Positions 1 through 7,818 of a DNA stretch of 43,805 nt are shown piece by piece; the first letter of the stretch is position 1, and every line of letters begins with the position of its first letter. Source of the stretch: a bacterium (GTDB taxonomy: Bacteria; JAMCPX01); the NCBI GenBank assembly GCA_021792615.1, contig JAJYUJ010000022.1, positions 1 to 43,805 on the forward strand. Direction: 5' to 3'. A model generated the notes under the pieces. That model was not told where the DNA came from, did no database searches, and saw only the letters and a list, made by a program, of their open reading frames with translations. The translations under genes and the position numbers were made by a program.

Positions 1-2
1 TA

Positions 3-68
3 TAAGCGTGACGATCCACGCTAAAAGACGGGCTTTCTGCCCATAGGGGAAACGGTCTGTCACGCTTA
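3..68. other. Nested hairpin element of unknown identity
   Basis: Perfect 10-bp inverted arms lie at 3-12 and 59-68 (TAAGCGTGAC and its complement). Inside them AGAC 26-29 pairs with GTCT 55-58, and GGGC 30-33 pairs with GCCC 39-42. The inner 26-29/55-58 stem abuts the outer stem on its 3' side and leaves a 13-nt bulge at 13-25. This could be a structured RNA, part of a riboswitch cut by the window edge, or the end of a mobile element. I match it to no known family. Confidence 0.4.
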
Positions 69-566
69 ATTACCTTACCTTTTTGTACTGAATAATACCA
101 TATTTTGAACATACAAGGGGAAGGCAGGGATGAGGTCTGGTAACAGGCTGTCCTACAATTCCTTTTTTTCTCAGTCCCTTGACGCTTATCATTACCCATA
201 TCTTTTACTGAACAGATTAGAAGAAGAAAAGAAAGGTAGGAAAATGACAGGCAGGAAAACGAAGATGTAAGATTCCACTCTTAAAATAAGAGAGGCTAGG
301 GGATTTATGAAATTTATGCGCTATTATCCAGCATTAAAAGAAACAAGACAAACGTTAAAAATCAATCAAACAGATGTAGTGAAAACATCGAAGTTGATGC
401 AGAAGTTTAAATGATGGATAGAAAATAGATTTTCTGTTTCTTTATATTGTTTATCCTGTAAAAGAAATGGGACACGTTAAGCTTTATTAAAGGGAGAATT
501 TGTTTTCATGGTTGCTTCTTTCCTTGACAGTTGTAAAGTTCATGAATAAATGTGATCATTATTTTG
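69..566. other. Intergenic stretch without a convincing gene
   Basis: AT-rich sequence with no supported gene. A 34-codon frame starts at 307 (ATGAAATTTATGCGC) and has no recognisable product. TTGACA at about 525-530 followed 17 bases later by TAAATG could be the promoter of the downstream tRNA gene; this is a weak inference. Confidence 0.3.
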
Positions 567-615
567 CCCCGTTAGATAGCCCCGCGATTTATGGCGGAGA
601 CGGCTCTAACAGGGG
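567..615. repeat. Palindromic intergenic hairpin, REP-like
   Basis: CCCC-GTTAGA (567-576) pairs with TCTAAC-A-GGGG (605-615). Inner stems are GCC 579-581 with GGC 602-604 and CCGC 582-585 with GCGG 594-597. It lies immediately 5' of the tRNA gene, so it may be part of the tRNA leader or a dispersed palindromic element. No second copy was noticed in the window. Confidence 0.45.
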
Positions 616-624
616 GTTCTTAGC

Positions 625-697
625 GGCGGCGTAGCTCAGTTGGTAGAGCGGGGGTCTCATAAGCCCTATGTCCGGGGTTCGATTCCCTGCGCCGCCA
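625..697 (+). tRNA. tRNA with CAT anticodon (Met, or Ile if lysidine-modified)
   Basis: A full cloverleaf can be drawn. Acceptor stem GGCGGCG 625-631 pairs with 690-696, and A697 is the discriminator. D stem is GCTC 634-637 with GAGC 646-649. The anticodon stem is 651-655/663-667 around loop CTCATAA, with CAT at 658-660. The T stem 673-677/685-689 encloses TTCGATT. The CCA end is not encoded. CAT can serve elongator Met, initiator Met or tRNA-Ile2; the first acceptor pair (G-C) argues against an initiator, but Ile2 is not excluded. Confidence 0.93.
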
Positions 698-905
698 TTC
701 TTTACGAGGTCTTGATTTATAAGGCTGGGTGTCTACAAACCCGCTCCAGTAAAGTCTTTGCACTATTCAATGCATTATCTTCAGTTATCACACTTTAACA
801 TCAATTATGACCTTCTACTGACACAAAGCAAGCACAGGCAAAAATCGTATATATACAAGATATATGAAACCGTTAAAATACGAATGCCTAAAGCTGTTAT
901 GTTTA

Positions 906-1020
906 CTAGTGTCCAAGCTCTTTTAGTATCACCAATGCTGTCTTTAAAGCCATCTTGATATGCTTGGGCTTGTAGTGTGATAGTTCTTTCAAAAGTTTAG
1001 TAGCATAGCCAAGTGAAACG
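906..1020 (-). pseudogene. Possible gene remnant, unknown product
   Basis: The minus strand reads open for about 38 codons to a TAG at 906-908, with a lysine-rich helical-looking end (KHIKMALKTALVILKELGH). No start codon with a ribosome binding site precedes it. It sits directly downstream of the XRE remnant and may be the tail of the same decayed locus. I do not recognise a family. Confidence 0.25.
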
Positions 1021-1029
1021 TGAAAAGAA

Positions 1030-1197
1030 TTATTCTGCTTTGGTTGTTAAAGTTTTACCAAATATAAACAAATCTAATAACTGTATGCCAAATCCTGTTG
1101 CTAAGTGTTCTAATGTTGAAACTGTAGGATTTATCTGCCCGCATTCTATGACAGGATTTGGTTGACAAATAGCTAACAATGAGGTGCTCTAAAGTAG
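1030..1197 (-). pseudogene. Remnant of an XRE-family HTH regulator (C-terminal half of the domain)
   Basis: The minus strand encodes ECGQINPTVSTLEHLATGFG followed by IQLLDLF and a TAA at 1030-1032. This matches the second half of the Cro/C1 (XRE) helix-turn-helix domain, whose usual pattern is IExGxxxPTxxTLxxLAxALxVxxxxLF. An in-frame TAG upstream (about 1195) and the absence of the first HTH helices show the N-terminus is lost. The region from 698 to 1292 otherwise holds no convincing gene. XRE fragments beside a tRNA fit decay of an old integrated element; that is an inference. Confidence 0.5.
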
Positions 1198-1292
1198 AGC
1201 GGGAGCTTGTTTCAAGGCAAAAATTTATTTTTGAGTGCTTAAATGGAGGATTCTAAATTAATTTTCTAAATTCGCACAGGTTCCGGGATAAT

Positions 1293-2759
1293 ATGATCTG
1301 CATACTTAAGTTAAGGTTCTTTTATTCCATGATTTTGTTCTTTTTTTTAATTTCGTGTTCAAAGAAAAACTCAGCAATAAGTCTTCATCACGCGGGTGGG
1401 TGGAATAAAGACTTCAACTTAAGCCAAAAACAGTTAAACTCATCTCTGAGAGGTACTACTGAGAATGGGCATATAGCAGTTAATCCAGCTTACAATGCGG
1501 CCGACTCTCAAACATGCGGCATACAAGAAACTATCAATCAAATTAAAAACGTTAATTATTTTGATAATCTTATTGGGCAACCATCGGCTGGACTTTTTCC
1601 TAATTTTATAAAAATAACGCATCCTTGTATATTATCGGCTCCAATATATGTAAGTGGTATGCAATATCTCACAATAGGCGGTGCAGGCCCCGGCGCAGAA
1701 TCAGCTCAGATTGTAGCCCTGCATCGAATGCCAGCTATGTTTATCATAACTGGAACTACCGGTGCATTTTCAGACATAAATTTATATAATATGATGCTTA
1801 TGTCTGCAAAGGGGGCTTTATCGGCGGCATTTATATCAGAAACAAATAATTTTTACGGAACAATAGAAAATGTGGATATGTTGCCAGGAGCTTCTTCTAA
1901 ACCACCTTGGGCATTATACCTTACTGGAACATCCGAACAAACGATTAAAAATATCAAAGAAATATTCACCAAAGGATCATTTATCTTTGCTAATGCTGAA
2001 ACAGGATATGATAATGTTATCGACAACTATAATGGTTCAAATATGATTATTTATACGCAAAGGGGGGAATTAATACTGAGTCGATTTTATTTCGAAGCCG
2101 GGGGCCTCTATATAACTGGTGTTGGTACAGATTCAAGCAGTGGTGCAACGGTCATCAATTATCCTGGATATATGGCTTATGGAATGCATCTTTATAATAT
2201 GTGGAATGTTTCTATTAACAATGTTTCTTTTCTTGATAATAATAGGGGAAATGTCCCTTCAATATCGCTGGATGCAAATTGCGGGAATATAATTGTTATC
2301 AATCCGGCTCAGTCTTTAAATATGAGTAATGCTTCCCAAAATCCTATATTCGTCCTTGGAAATCTGAGATATGGAGTTGACAGTATTGTTGGCAAATATG
2401 TGGTTTTAGGTGGCAACACGCTCCAGACAAATACCGGTTATTTTATCAAAGGTGGTATTACAGCAGATAGCCTGACGGCAGCTTCATTCCAAGACATGAA
2501 TGGTTTTTCCATCATACCTCAATCATATACTGCAAAGCTCTTTAAAGGTAAGGTAAATGTGTCGCTGCCGAAAAACTTTGTGAATACTTCTTACCATTGT
2601 TCTGCAAATTATAACGAGTCTAGAGCGAAAAGCGTGTTCGGAATACTGAATGTAAAGATCATCACACGTAATACCTTTGCAATTACAAGCTACTCTACAT
2701 CAGGGGCTATTAATACCGCAGACAGCGGCACTATCGAAGGTATATGTACGGCACAATAA
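1293..2759 (+). CDS. Secreted lipoprotein, probable right-handed beta-helix protein
   Basis: The N-terminus has a basic start, a hydrophobic stretch and a clean lipobox LISC with Cys22, so the mature protein should be lipid-anchored. A second Met at residue 13, just before the hydrophobic core, is an alternative start; neither has a strong Shine-Dalgarno sequence. The rest is rich in short beta-strand stretches, Asn and Gly (for example around residues 110-380), as in pectate-lyase-like beta-helices and tail-spike-type proteins. I see no catalytic motif, so an enzyme assignment would be unsupported. The gene is AT-rich compared with the glycogen genes and stands alone between repeats, suggesting acquisition by transfer. 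The fold call is moderate; the surface location is more secure. Confidence 0.6.
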   Translation: MICILKLRFFYSMILFFFLISCSKKNSAISLHHAGGWNKDFNLSQKQLNSSLRGTTENGHIAVNPAYNAADSQTCGIQETINQIKNVNYFDNLIGQPSAGLFPNFIKITHPCILSAPIYVSGMQYLTIGGAGPGAESAQIVALHRMPAMFIITGTTGAFSDINLYNMMLMSAKGALSAAFISETNNFYGTIENVDMLPGASSKPPWALYLTGTSEQTIKNIKEIFTKGSFIFANAETGYDNVIDNYNGSNMIIYTQRGELILSRFYFEAGGLYITGVGTDSSSGATVINYPGYMAYGMHLYNMWNVSINNVSFLDNNRGNVPSISLDANCGNIIVINPAQSLNMSNASQNPIFVLGNLRYGVDSIVGKYVVLGGNTLQTNTGYFIKGGITADSLTAASFQDMNGFSIIPQSYTAKLFKGKVNVSLPKNFVNTSYHCSANYNESRAKSVFGILNVKIITRNTFAITSYSTSGAINTADSGTIEGICTAQ

Positions 2760-2829
2760 AAGGCAACAGGGCCTGCCCTTGAAATGATAAATGATACCAT
2801 TGTTTCCTTCTGCAATCTTTATCTTCATA

Positions 2830-3242
2830 CAGTTGCTTTTCCAGACCGCCGGCGGCCTTGCTCACCGATGAATAGCTTAATCAAAAATGTTTTCCTAAGA
2901 AATGGGAACCGGTTTTGATCTTGACATCGGATAAATGATTTCTACTTCCTTTTAAATCTTTTTATGAGATCGTTTTTTATTAAAATGAAGTGTGAGACCT
3001 CATCCTAACCTTCACTAAAAGGGGAAGGAATTGCACACATCCCTGCGCCCTGCTGACAGAAAGAATTTTTAAACCCCCTTTATCCCCCTTATCAGGGGGA
3101 GACTCATAAGGCTGTCCCAGAAGCCAGCCGTGCGGAGATGATAATTTTATATTCGGCAGACAAGGGGCACTCGGCAGAGAAAAATTAAACGCAGGGAAAT
3201 GCAGAAAACCCAAAAAAATGGGTGTCTGTCTCTAATTAGACC
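2830..3242. repeat. Large intergenic direct repeat, copy 1
   Basis: About 413 bp, nearly identical to 3974-4412 in the same orientation. It differs by scattered substitutions and lacks a ~26 bp segment present in copy 2 near 4150-4175. It contains the palindrome TCCCCCT-TATC-AGGGGGA (3083-3100). No long convincing reading frame is conserved in it. The flanking stretch 2760-2829 holds nothing recognisable. Confidence 0.85.
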
Positions 3243-3267
3243 TACTTCCCAGGATAAAATGCCTATC

Positions 3268-3297
3268 TTGACTTCTGTCAATGTGCGGCATTATAAT
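3268..3297 (+). promoter_or_regulatory. hicBA promoter with small palindrome
   Basis: TTGACT (3268-3273), an 18-bp spacer and perfect TATAAT (3292-3297). TTGAC-TTCT-GTCAA (3268-3281) forms a palindrome over the -35 element, a possible autoregulatory operator. The start of hicB lies 20 bp further, preceded by AGGAGG. Confidence 0.65.
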
Positions 3298-3316
3298 GAA
3301 TTAAACAGGAGGCAAC

Positions 3317-3583
3317 ATGGTACCAATAGAATATGACATTATCATTTTTCAAGAAGATGAAACCTACGTAGCATATTGTCCCGAACTCGATATTTCAAGC
3401 TGTGGCAATTCGGTAGAACATGCAGAAAATATGCTTAAAACAGCGGTAAGATTGTTCCTTGAAGAAGCTGAAAAGATGGGTACTGTTGAAGAGATCCTTG
3501 AAGAATCGAGATATAAGAAAAATGAGTCAGGTAAATGGTTGCCACCCAAGATAGTGAGAACCGAATTGGTAAGCACGCTATAA
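3317..3583 (+). CDS. hicB: HicB-family antitoxin
   Basis: 88 aa. Residues 5-60 (YDIIIFQEDETYVAYCPELD, then SCG and a helix ending in a LFLEEAEKMG-like stretch) show the HicB partial RNase H-like fold that binds and neutralises HicA. The start has a strong AGGAGG at 3307-3312. The stop is one base before hicA, so the pair is co-translated. Order is antitoxin first, the reverse of E. coli hicAB but common in HicBA pairs. The C-terminus is short with no obvious ribbon-helix-helix or HTH domain, so whether this HicB itself binds the palindromic promoter is open. Confidence 0.8.
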   Translation: MVPIEYDIIIFQEDETYVAYCPELDISSCGNSVEHAENMLKTAVRLFLEEAEKMGTVEEILEESRYKKNESGKWLPPKIVRTELVSTL

Positions 3584-3584
3584 G

Positions 3585-3815
3585 ATGCCCAGAATTGTTC
3601 CTATTCCTGCAATCAAGTTACGGAGAGTATTTGAAAAAGCAGGTTTTAGCTGTGTAAGAATAGAAGGAGATCATTTCGTATACACAAAAAAGGGCATTCC
3701 AAGACCGGTTGTTATTCCAGACTGGAAAGAATTACCGGTATTTATAATTAAAAATAATCTGAGAACAGCTGGTATATCAAGAGAAGAATATTTTTCATTG
3801 TTAGATCAAATTTAG
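3585..3815 (+). CDS. hicA: HicA-family mRNA interferase toxin
   Basis: 76 aa, a typical HicA size. The fold pattern is helix (KLRRVFEKAGF), then strands with GDHFVYTKKG, where His30 is the expected catalytic residue of the family, then PVVIPDWKEL and a C-terminal helix NNLRTAGISREEYFSLL. The family has a double-stranded-RNA-binding-like fold and cleaves mRNA, halting translation until HicB is restored. Start ATG follows the hicB stop by one base. The pair lies between two copies of a ~0.42 kb repeat, which may have helped move or maintain it. Confidence 0.8.
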   Translation: MPRIVPIPAIKLRRVFEKAGFSCVRIEGDHFVYTKKGIPRPVVIPDWKELPVFIIKNNLRTAGISREEYFSLLDQI

Positions 3816-3840
3816 AAGCACGCAGCGTCAGCCCTTGAAA

Positions 3841-3973
3841 GGTTGTTGAAAAACTCGGTTTACTGTCATTACGAACGCGGGCACACAGCGGAGCTGGGTC
3901 GAGCAATCTCAGTTTTTATAAATCAATAAGTTATAGATTGCTTCGTCGCAAAATCGCTCCTCGCAATGGCTTG
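3841..3973. repeat. Degenerate inverted intergenic repeat
   Basis: AGCAATCT (3902-3909) and AGATTGCT (3935-3942) are inverted arms. The outer parts (a TCATTACGAACG block near 3867, and CGTCGC...CCTCGCAATGG around 3945-3970) resemble the dispersed unit with CATTGCGAGGAGC and GCGACGAAGCAATCT seen in many bacterial genomes. No gene is present between hicA and the next repeat. Confidence 0.5.
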
Positions 3974-4412
3974 CAGTGGCTTTTCCAGACTGCCGGCGGC
4001 CTTGCTCACCGATGAATAGCTTAATCCAAAATGTTTTCCTAAGAAATGGGAACCGGTTTTGATCTTGACATCGGATAAATGGTTTCTAATTCCTTTTAAA
4101 TCTTTTTATGAGATCGTTTTTTATTAAAATGAAATGTGAGACCTCATCCGCACCCTTCCCTGTCGGGTGGGTACCCGTTCCCCTAAAAAGGGGAAGGAAT
4201 TGCACACATCCCTGCGCCCTGCTGACAGAAAGAAATTTTAAAACCCCCTTTATCCCCCTTATCAGGGGGAGACTCATAAGGCTGTCCCAGAAGCCTGCCC
4301 TGCGGAGATGACAATTTTATATTCGGCAGACAAGGGGCACTCGGCAGAGAAAAATTAAACGCAGGGAAATGCAGAAAACCCAAGAAAATGGGTGTCTGTT
4401 TCTAATTAGACC
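3974..4412. repeat. Large intergenic direct repeat, copy 2
   Basis: Second copy of the 2830-3242 repeat, about 439 bp, with an extra ~26 bp containing CCCTGTCGGGTGGGTACCC. It ends four bases before the stop codon of the abiEii-like gene and contains the same TCCCCCT-TATC-AGGGGGA palindrome (4253-4270). The 600 bp between hicA and abiEii consist of this and the preceding degenerate repeat. Confidence 0.85.
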
Positions 4413-4415
4413 ATC

Positions 4416-5216
4416 TCAAAGCAGGCGATCCAAATTGTCTTTTGTTAATAGTGCGGAATCTGCGGTTGTATCCAAAAACGGACGGACATCATTTTCAATG
4501 TTTTTCCAGTTCATCGTATCTATTTTTCCCCGGATCAATGCACGCCAATTGCTTTCTTTCAGTTCAGGTCCCGGCCAATGCGTCTGTCGAAGTGCATTGT
4601 TAAGTAAGGCCAGATTAGGAGAGGGCCATGCGGGGTCACTTAAGTACCAGAATAAATCATAGATGTCACGCCCTTTTAGATGTGGCCGCTGAAGTATAGC
4701 GTGCAGCTTTCCGGCAAGAAGAGAAGCTTTATCATGATGTTGCAACTGCAGAGTAACATAGCGCCGGATAATAGTAGTTGTCAGTACTGCACCGCGGGGA
4801 GGGTTGGTGTCTACTTCGATTTTGATCGCAGCGATCTCCTCTCTGTGTGATGAAAGCCCGAGTTCATAGAGCAAACTGCGGAAGTTTACGAACGCGCTAT
4901 GCACGGTCTTTTTGTCGCTAACCTTGAGTCCGATATCATATCCTTCACTGGCCAGTCCATGTTTGATGCTCTTCAGATATTTATGGAAGTCATAGACATC
5001 CTTGTTCTTTTCCAATGAGAAGTCCAGATCTTCTGAATAGCGAGGTGTCGAAAAAAGAAACCGTAAAGCTGTACCTCCATGGAAAGATAGCGGAAGCATA
5101 GCTCCGGCATGCTGCATTTTGCCGAGGATTCTGGCCTGCAAGTATTCCCGAACAATATTCCTCGCTTGAAAAGGTGTTGTTGTATTGCGGATTAAATCGG
5201 CAAGATATTCCTTCAT
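4416..5216 (-). CDS. abiEii: AbiEii/AbiGii-type nucleotidyltransferase toxin
   Basis: 266 aa nucleotidyltransferase-fold protein. Visible motifs are GGTALR (residues 47-52), the metal-binding SEDLDFS (61-67), IKIEVDTNPP near 132 and HDKASLLAGKLHAIL followed by RDIYDLFWYL. These are the conserved blocks of the AbiEii toxin family, which is related to enzymes that transfer nucleotides to tRNA (MenT) and acts in type IV TA and phage abortive infection. It overlaps the upstream antitoxin gene by 4 bp (ATGA), so they are translationally coupled. Shorter than classical Lactococcus AbiEii (about 300 aa) but within the family range. Its 3' end abuts repeat copy 2. Confidence 0.82.
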   Translation of the reverse strand: MKEYLADLIRNTTTPFQARNIVREYLQARILGKMQHAGAMLPLSFHGGTALRFLFSTPRYSEDLDFSLEKNKDVYDFHKYLKSIKHGLASEGYDIGLKVSDKKTVHSAFVNFRSLLYELGLSSHREEIAAIKIEVDTNPPRGAVLTTTIIRRYVTLQLQHHDKASLLAGKLHAILQRPHLKGRDIYDLFWYLSDPAWPSPNLALLNNALRQTHWPGPELKESNWRALIRGKIDTMNWKNIENDVRPFLDTTADSALLTKDNLDRLL

Positions 5217-5854
5217 AGTGCCCTGTACTCCTCTGCTTCCTCACCAGCCAAGATGGAAATTCTTCGTGCAGCCTTGAGTAGCTTTTTACTTTTTGATTTC
5301 ACGGCAAGCTCATGCAGATGATTTAGATCCAGTGTCTCAAGATTATGTAGTCGCAACTCATCAAGATACGACTCTGTATCTCCGCCTGGCTGCAAATATA
5401 CAAGATCCAATAATGCTTTCTCCGCAGTGGCTATAAATGCTTTCTGTCCATTCCCAAGGTCGGATAATTTGTACCCGGTGAACAAACTTTGTTTCATGTG
5501 ATGGAATTCGAAGGTTCCTAAAGGTGTTTTCCAGTGTCCGGGCCGCACTGTTGTAACACTTACGGTAACAGGGGTGTGTTCGGGAATAAGCCCATAAAAT
5601 TCAAGTGCAGATTGGCAACTGACGTAAGAAGCCTTTACCATATGGTTCGCAATTAAAAACGGATGGGGTTTCACTTTCTGGTAAGGTGGCGCAAGTGCGT
5701 AAATACCGCGCCGGATCTGGTAAATTCGTCCGGACTTGACCCAGCGGGAAAGTTGTGAAAGCACATCATGCGGTTCAACATTTCCGGCAAGGAGTAAACC
5801 GGTTTCGAAAACGGGCTCATTGTCGACAAGTTTTGCTAATTGTTCGAATTCCAT
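5213..5854 (-). CDS. abiEi: AbiEi-type antitoxin and transcriptional repressor
   Basis: 213 aa. The N-terminal 60 residues form a winged-helix domain ending in RIYQIRRGIYAL, the usual AbiEi pattern. The following block (SYVSCQSALEFYGLIPE, then the TATAEKALLDLVYL-like helix IATAEKALLDLVYL) is the AbiEi C-terminal antitoxin domain. Known AbiEi proteins silence their toxin and negatively autoregulate through inverted repeats in the promoter. Here the annotated ATG itself lies inside one arm of a long palindrome, with no Shine-Dalgarno sequence, so either the mRNA is leaderless or expression is unusually tight. No other in-frame Met lies near the N-terminus. Confidence 0.8.
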   Translation of the reverse strand: MEFEQLAKLVDNEPVFETGLLLAGNVEPHDVLSQLSRWVKSGRIYQIRRGIYALAPPYQKVKPHPFLIANHMVKASYVSCQSALEFYGLIPEHTPVTVSVTTVRPGHWKTPLGTFEFHHMKQSLFTGYKLSDLGNGQKAFIATAEKALLDLVYLQPGGDTESYLDELRLHNLETLDLNHLHELAVKSKSKKLLKAARRISILAGEEAEEYRAL

Positions 5855-5895
5855 TGCAATAACTTAGCATCATTGTCAAGTTATTGCAATGGAAT
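5848..5895. promoter_or_regulatory. Long perfect inverted repeat, probable AbiEi operator
   Basis: Two perfect 18-bp arms (5848-5865 and 5878-5895) are separated by 12 bp. The left arm contains the abiEi start codon (5852-5854). Read on the minus strand, TTGACA (complement of 5874-5879) lies at the spacer/arm border; another reading is TTGCAA-N17-TAAGTT ending 6 bp before the ATG. Placement and symmetry fit an autoregulatory operator of the AbiEi type. Confidence 0.75.
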
Positions 5896-5929
5896 ATGAT
5901 ATGTTTCATGAACCGAGGCGAGCATCTCT

Positions 5930-6463
5930 CTAATGTCCCCCGCTGCTCGCCTCGATATATTTCTCGAGTCCTTTGTAGATCGTGATAAAATTTGGCTCCA
6001 CCAGCGAGTAAAGAATGCCCGATATCTGCTCGTTTATCTTGTTCTTGAGCACCGTAGGAATAAGGGGATAATGCAGGAAATTCACATCGATGTCCCCCTG
6101 AATCTTGACAATCGTTTCGTTTCCCTCCTGAGTATACGAATCTGTTCCACCCATCCTGATATAATCCTTAAAAACGAACGGCTCATAGCTCCAGTTGCAT
6201 ATTTGTTTATCATTCTGCCACTCTGCCCTGTCGAGCCACGCCATGTCCGGTACCTTTATTATCTGGCCTATAATGTCGGGCAGTACATGTTTGCCCTGCC
6301 AATGGCTTATGATGAAGGTTGAATTGCCGGTGTCCCTTCTCTCGAGTATTTTCATGCCAACTATGTTGGGTAAATAGACGATAATCTTATCGATATGATC
6401 CCGCATGGTTTCATACGCTACCTGTGCATGCAAAGCTAACTTTATAGAATATTCAAAATGCAT
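5930..6463 (-). CDS. SRPBCC/START-like protein, function unknown
   Basis: 177 aa with no signal peptide or membrane segment. The arrangement of an early helix (VAYETMRDHIDKIIVYLPNI), alternating strands with IKVPDMAWLDRAEWQNDK, and a long C-terminal helix resembles SRPBCC (START/polyketide-cyclase) ligand-binding proteins. The call rests on overall pattern, not a diagnostic motif. It is the last of three minus-strand genes, 56 bp after two geranylgeranyl-reductase-like flavoproteins. That context suggests it binds a hydrophobic or isoprenoid-like substrate or intermediate of the same pathway; this is an inference. Start ATG is followed by a clear frame with no competing start. Confidence 0.5.
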   Translation of the reverse strand: MHFEYSIKLALHAQVAYETMRDHIDKIIVYLPNIVGMKILERRDTGNSTFIISHWQGKHVLPDIIGQIIKVPDMAWLDRAEWQNDKQICNWSYEPFVFKDYIRMGGTDSYTQEGNETIVKIQGDIDVNFLHYPLIPTVLKNKINEQISGILYSLVEPNFITIYKGLEKYIEASSGGH

Positions 6464-6519
6464 GTTTCTTTGTTCTTCTTACACTTATAATATGCAGTAT
6501 ACCTATAACCTATAGGATA

Positions 6520-7818
6520 TTACCGGTCAACACGTTCCTGAGATTTTGTCGGGAATACGAAAGCAGGCAGATGCTTAAAAAAGCTATATCCGAGTTTCGT
6601 GATTTCTTTTATACCTGCAATTTCCCGGATAACCTCGTGGTACGTACCTTCGCCCGAAACAACTTTGAAGAGAACATCCCTGAGATGCGGATCGTCTTTT
6701 GCCATGCCGATGACCTGTTCCACGAACCCGGTCTTTATCGAGATCATGACAAGCAGTCTGAAAAGTCGTCCATAAAAGAAGTCGGCGCGGAGGTGGTCGA
6801 ACGCAGCGGGATACGCAGACAGGTCAGAGGCCGATATGCCGTTTTTGATCATAATCTCCGCTGCCTTCGCCCCTGTCTCAAGCGCCACATTTATCCCCTT
6901 GCCCTTGTAGGGACGTATCAGACCTGTCGCATCACCGGCAGCGGCAAACCGGTCGCCGATGATCCTCTGTGCAGGCCGTATGGGATACTTGCCTTTATAA
7001 TAGTCAAGCCCTGAAAGTTTGAGACCTTTGAGAAGGACCCGGACAGGCGGATAACCGAGGAAGTTGTCCATGTCGATCGAGGTAAGGTTCCTGCCCGCAA
7101 TGTTGATAATGATGTGATCCCCTTTCGGAGTTATGGCACCGAACTCTATGTTCTTCAGCTCGAGCGGTATGAACGCGTGGATCCTGCTGCCAAAACGCTC
7201 CTGCAGAATGTTTAGATCTATATGCGTCTTCACAACAAGTGTATCCAGCACCTTCGGCGGTCTTTTATACGCAAACACATTTCTTGAAGCATGTTCTATG
7301 ACAGACATGATCCCGTCGTCAAGACCGAATGCCCCGATGACGGCATCCGCCCGCAAAAACTTGTCCTCGGCATAGATTTTTACCCCGCTGTCGTTAAACT
7401 CGATATCCGTTACCCTTGACCGTGTTACCTCCGCACCCAGATCCTGCGCGGTCTGAAGCATAAACCTGTCGAACAATATCCTCCGGGTGGCATACGTACC
7501 CTTTTCACCGGAAAGTTCCAGGGCACTGTTGGTCGCCGAATACAGCATATAGCTCGATATCTCCCGTTTTATGAGATGCTCCGGGAACGGCATCTCAAGC
7601 TTTTCCTCGAATATCTCGACAATGGGATGCGAGAGTACTCCGACACATTGATTGTAATGCCGGTCAAAATCCTTGCCCTCGAAAACAACCACCTTGATCT
7701 TGATCCCTTTTTTTGCTGCCTCTTTGATAAGCTTTATCGCAGCGGCACTGCCCGCAGGCCCGCCGCCGATAACGGCTACGGTGGAACCGTCCATAATCTT
7801 TAAATGGTCATTTTCCAT
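6520..7818 (-). CDS. Geranylgeranyl-reductase-family FAD oxidoreductase (first paralogue)
   Basis: 432 aa. A Rossmann FAD-binding motif IGGGPAGS occupies residues 17-24. A conserved Cys is at 58 (NQCVGVLS). The second FAD-contact block GDATGLIRPYKGKGINVALE lies near residue 290, as in geranylgeranyl reductases and the wider PHBH-like flavoprotein group. Family members reduce isoprenoid double bonds or oxidise hydrophobic substrates, usually at the membrane. The start overlaps the end of its upstream paralogue by 11 bp, so the two are coupled. The C-terminal helix-rich part (residues 330-432) may bind membrane or lipid. The substrate cannot be read from the sequence; hopanoid, quinone or isoprenoid side chains are possibilities. 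Confidence 0.75.
   Translation of the reverse strand: MENDHLKIMDGSTVAVIGGGPAGSAAAIKLIKEAAKKGIKIKVVVFEGKDFDRHYNQCVGVLSHPIVEIFEEKLEMPFPEHLIKREISSYMLYSATNSALELSGEKGTYATRRILFDRFMLQTAQDLGAEVTRSRVTDIEFNDSGVKIYAEDKFLRADAVIGAFGLDDGIMSVIEHASRNVFAYKRPPKVLDTLVVKTHIDLNILQERFGSRIHAFIPLELKNIEFGAITPKGDHIIINIAGRNLTSIDMDNFLGYPPVRVLLKGLKLSGLDYYKGKYPIRPAQRIIGDRFAAAGDATGLIRPYKGKGINVALETGAKAAEIMIKNGISASDLSAYPAAFDHLRADFFYGRLFRLLVMISIKTGFVEQVIGMAKDDPHLRDVLFKVVSGEGTYHEVIREIAGIKEITKLGYSFFKHLPAFVFPTKSQERVDR

Noticed and set aside
758-958. 66-aa reading frame after the tRNA
   Set aside because: No ribosome binding site and no family-like pattern; it overlaps minus-strand remnants that read as protein.
2980-3213. Reading frames in the intergenic repeat copies (also 4086-4383)
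   Set aside because: They contain low-complexity translations of the palindromes (for example PPDKGDKGG) and are shared only because the DNA is repeated.
2760-4415. Insertion sequence made by the paired large repeats
   Set aside because: No transposase frame or terminal inverted repeats; the repeats are direct and non-coding.
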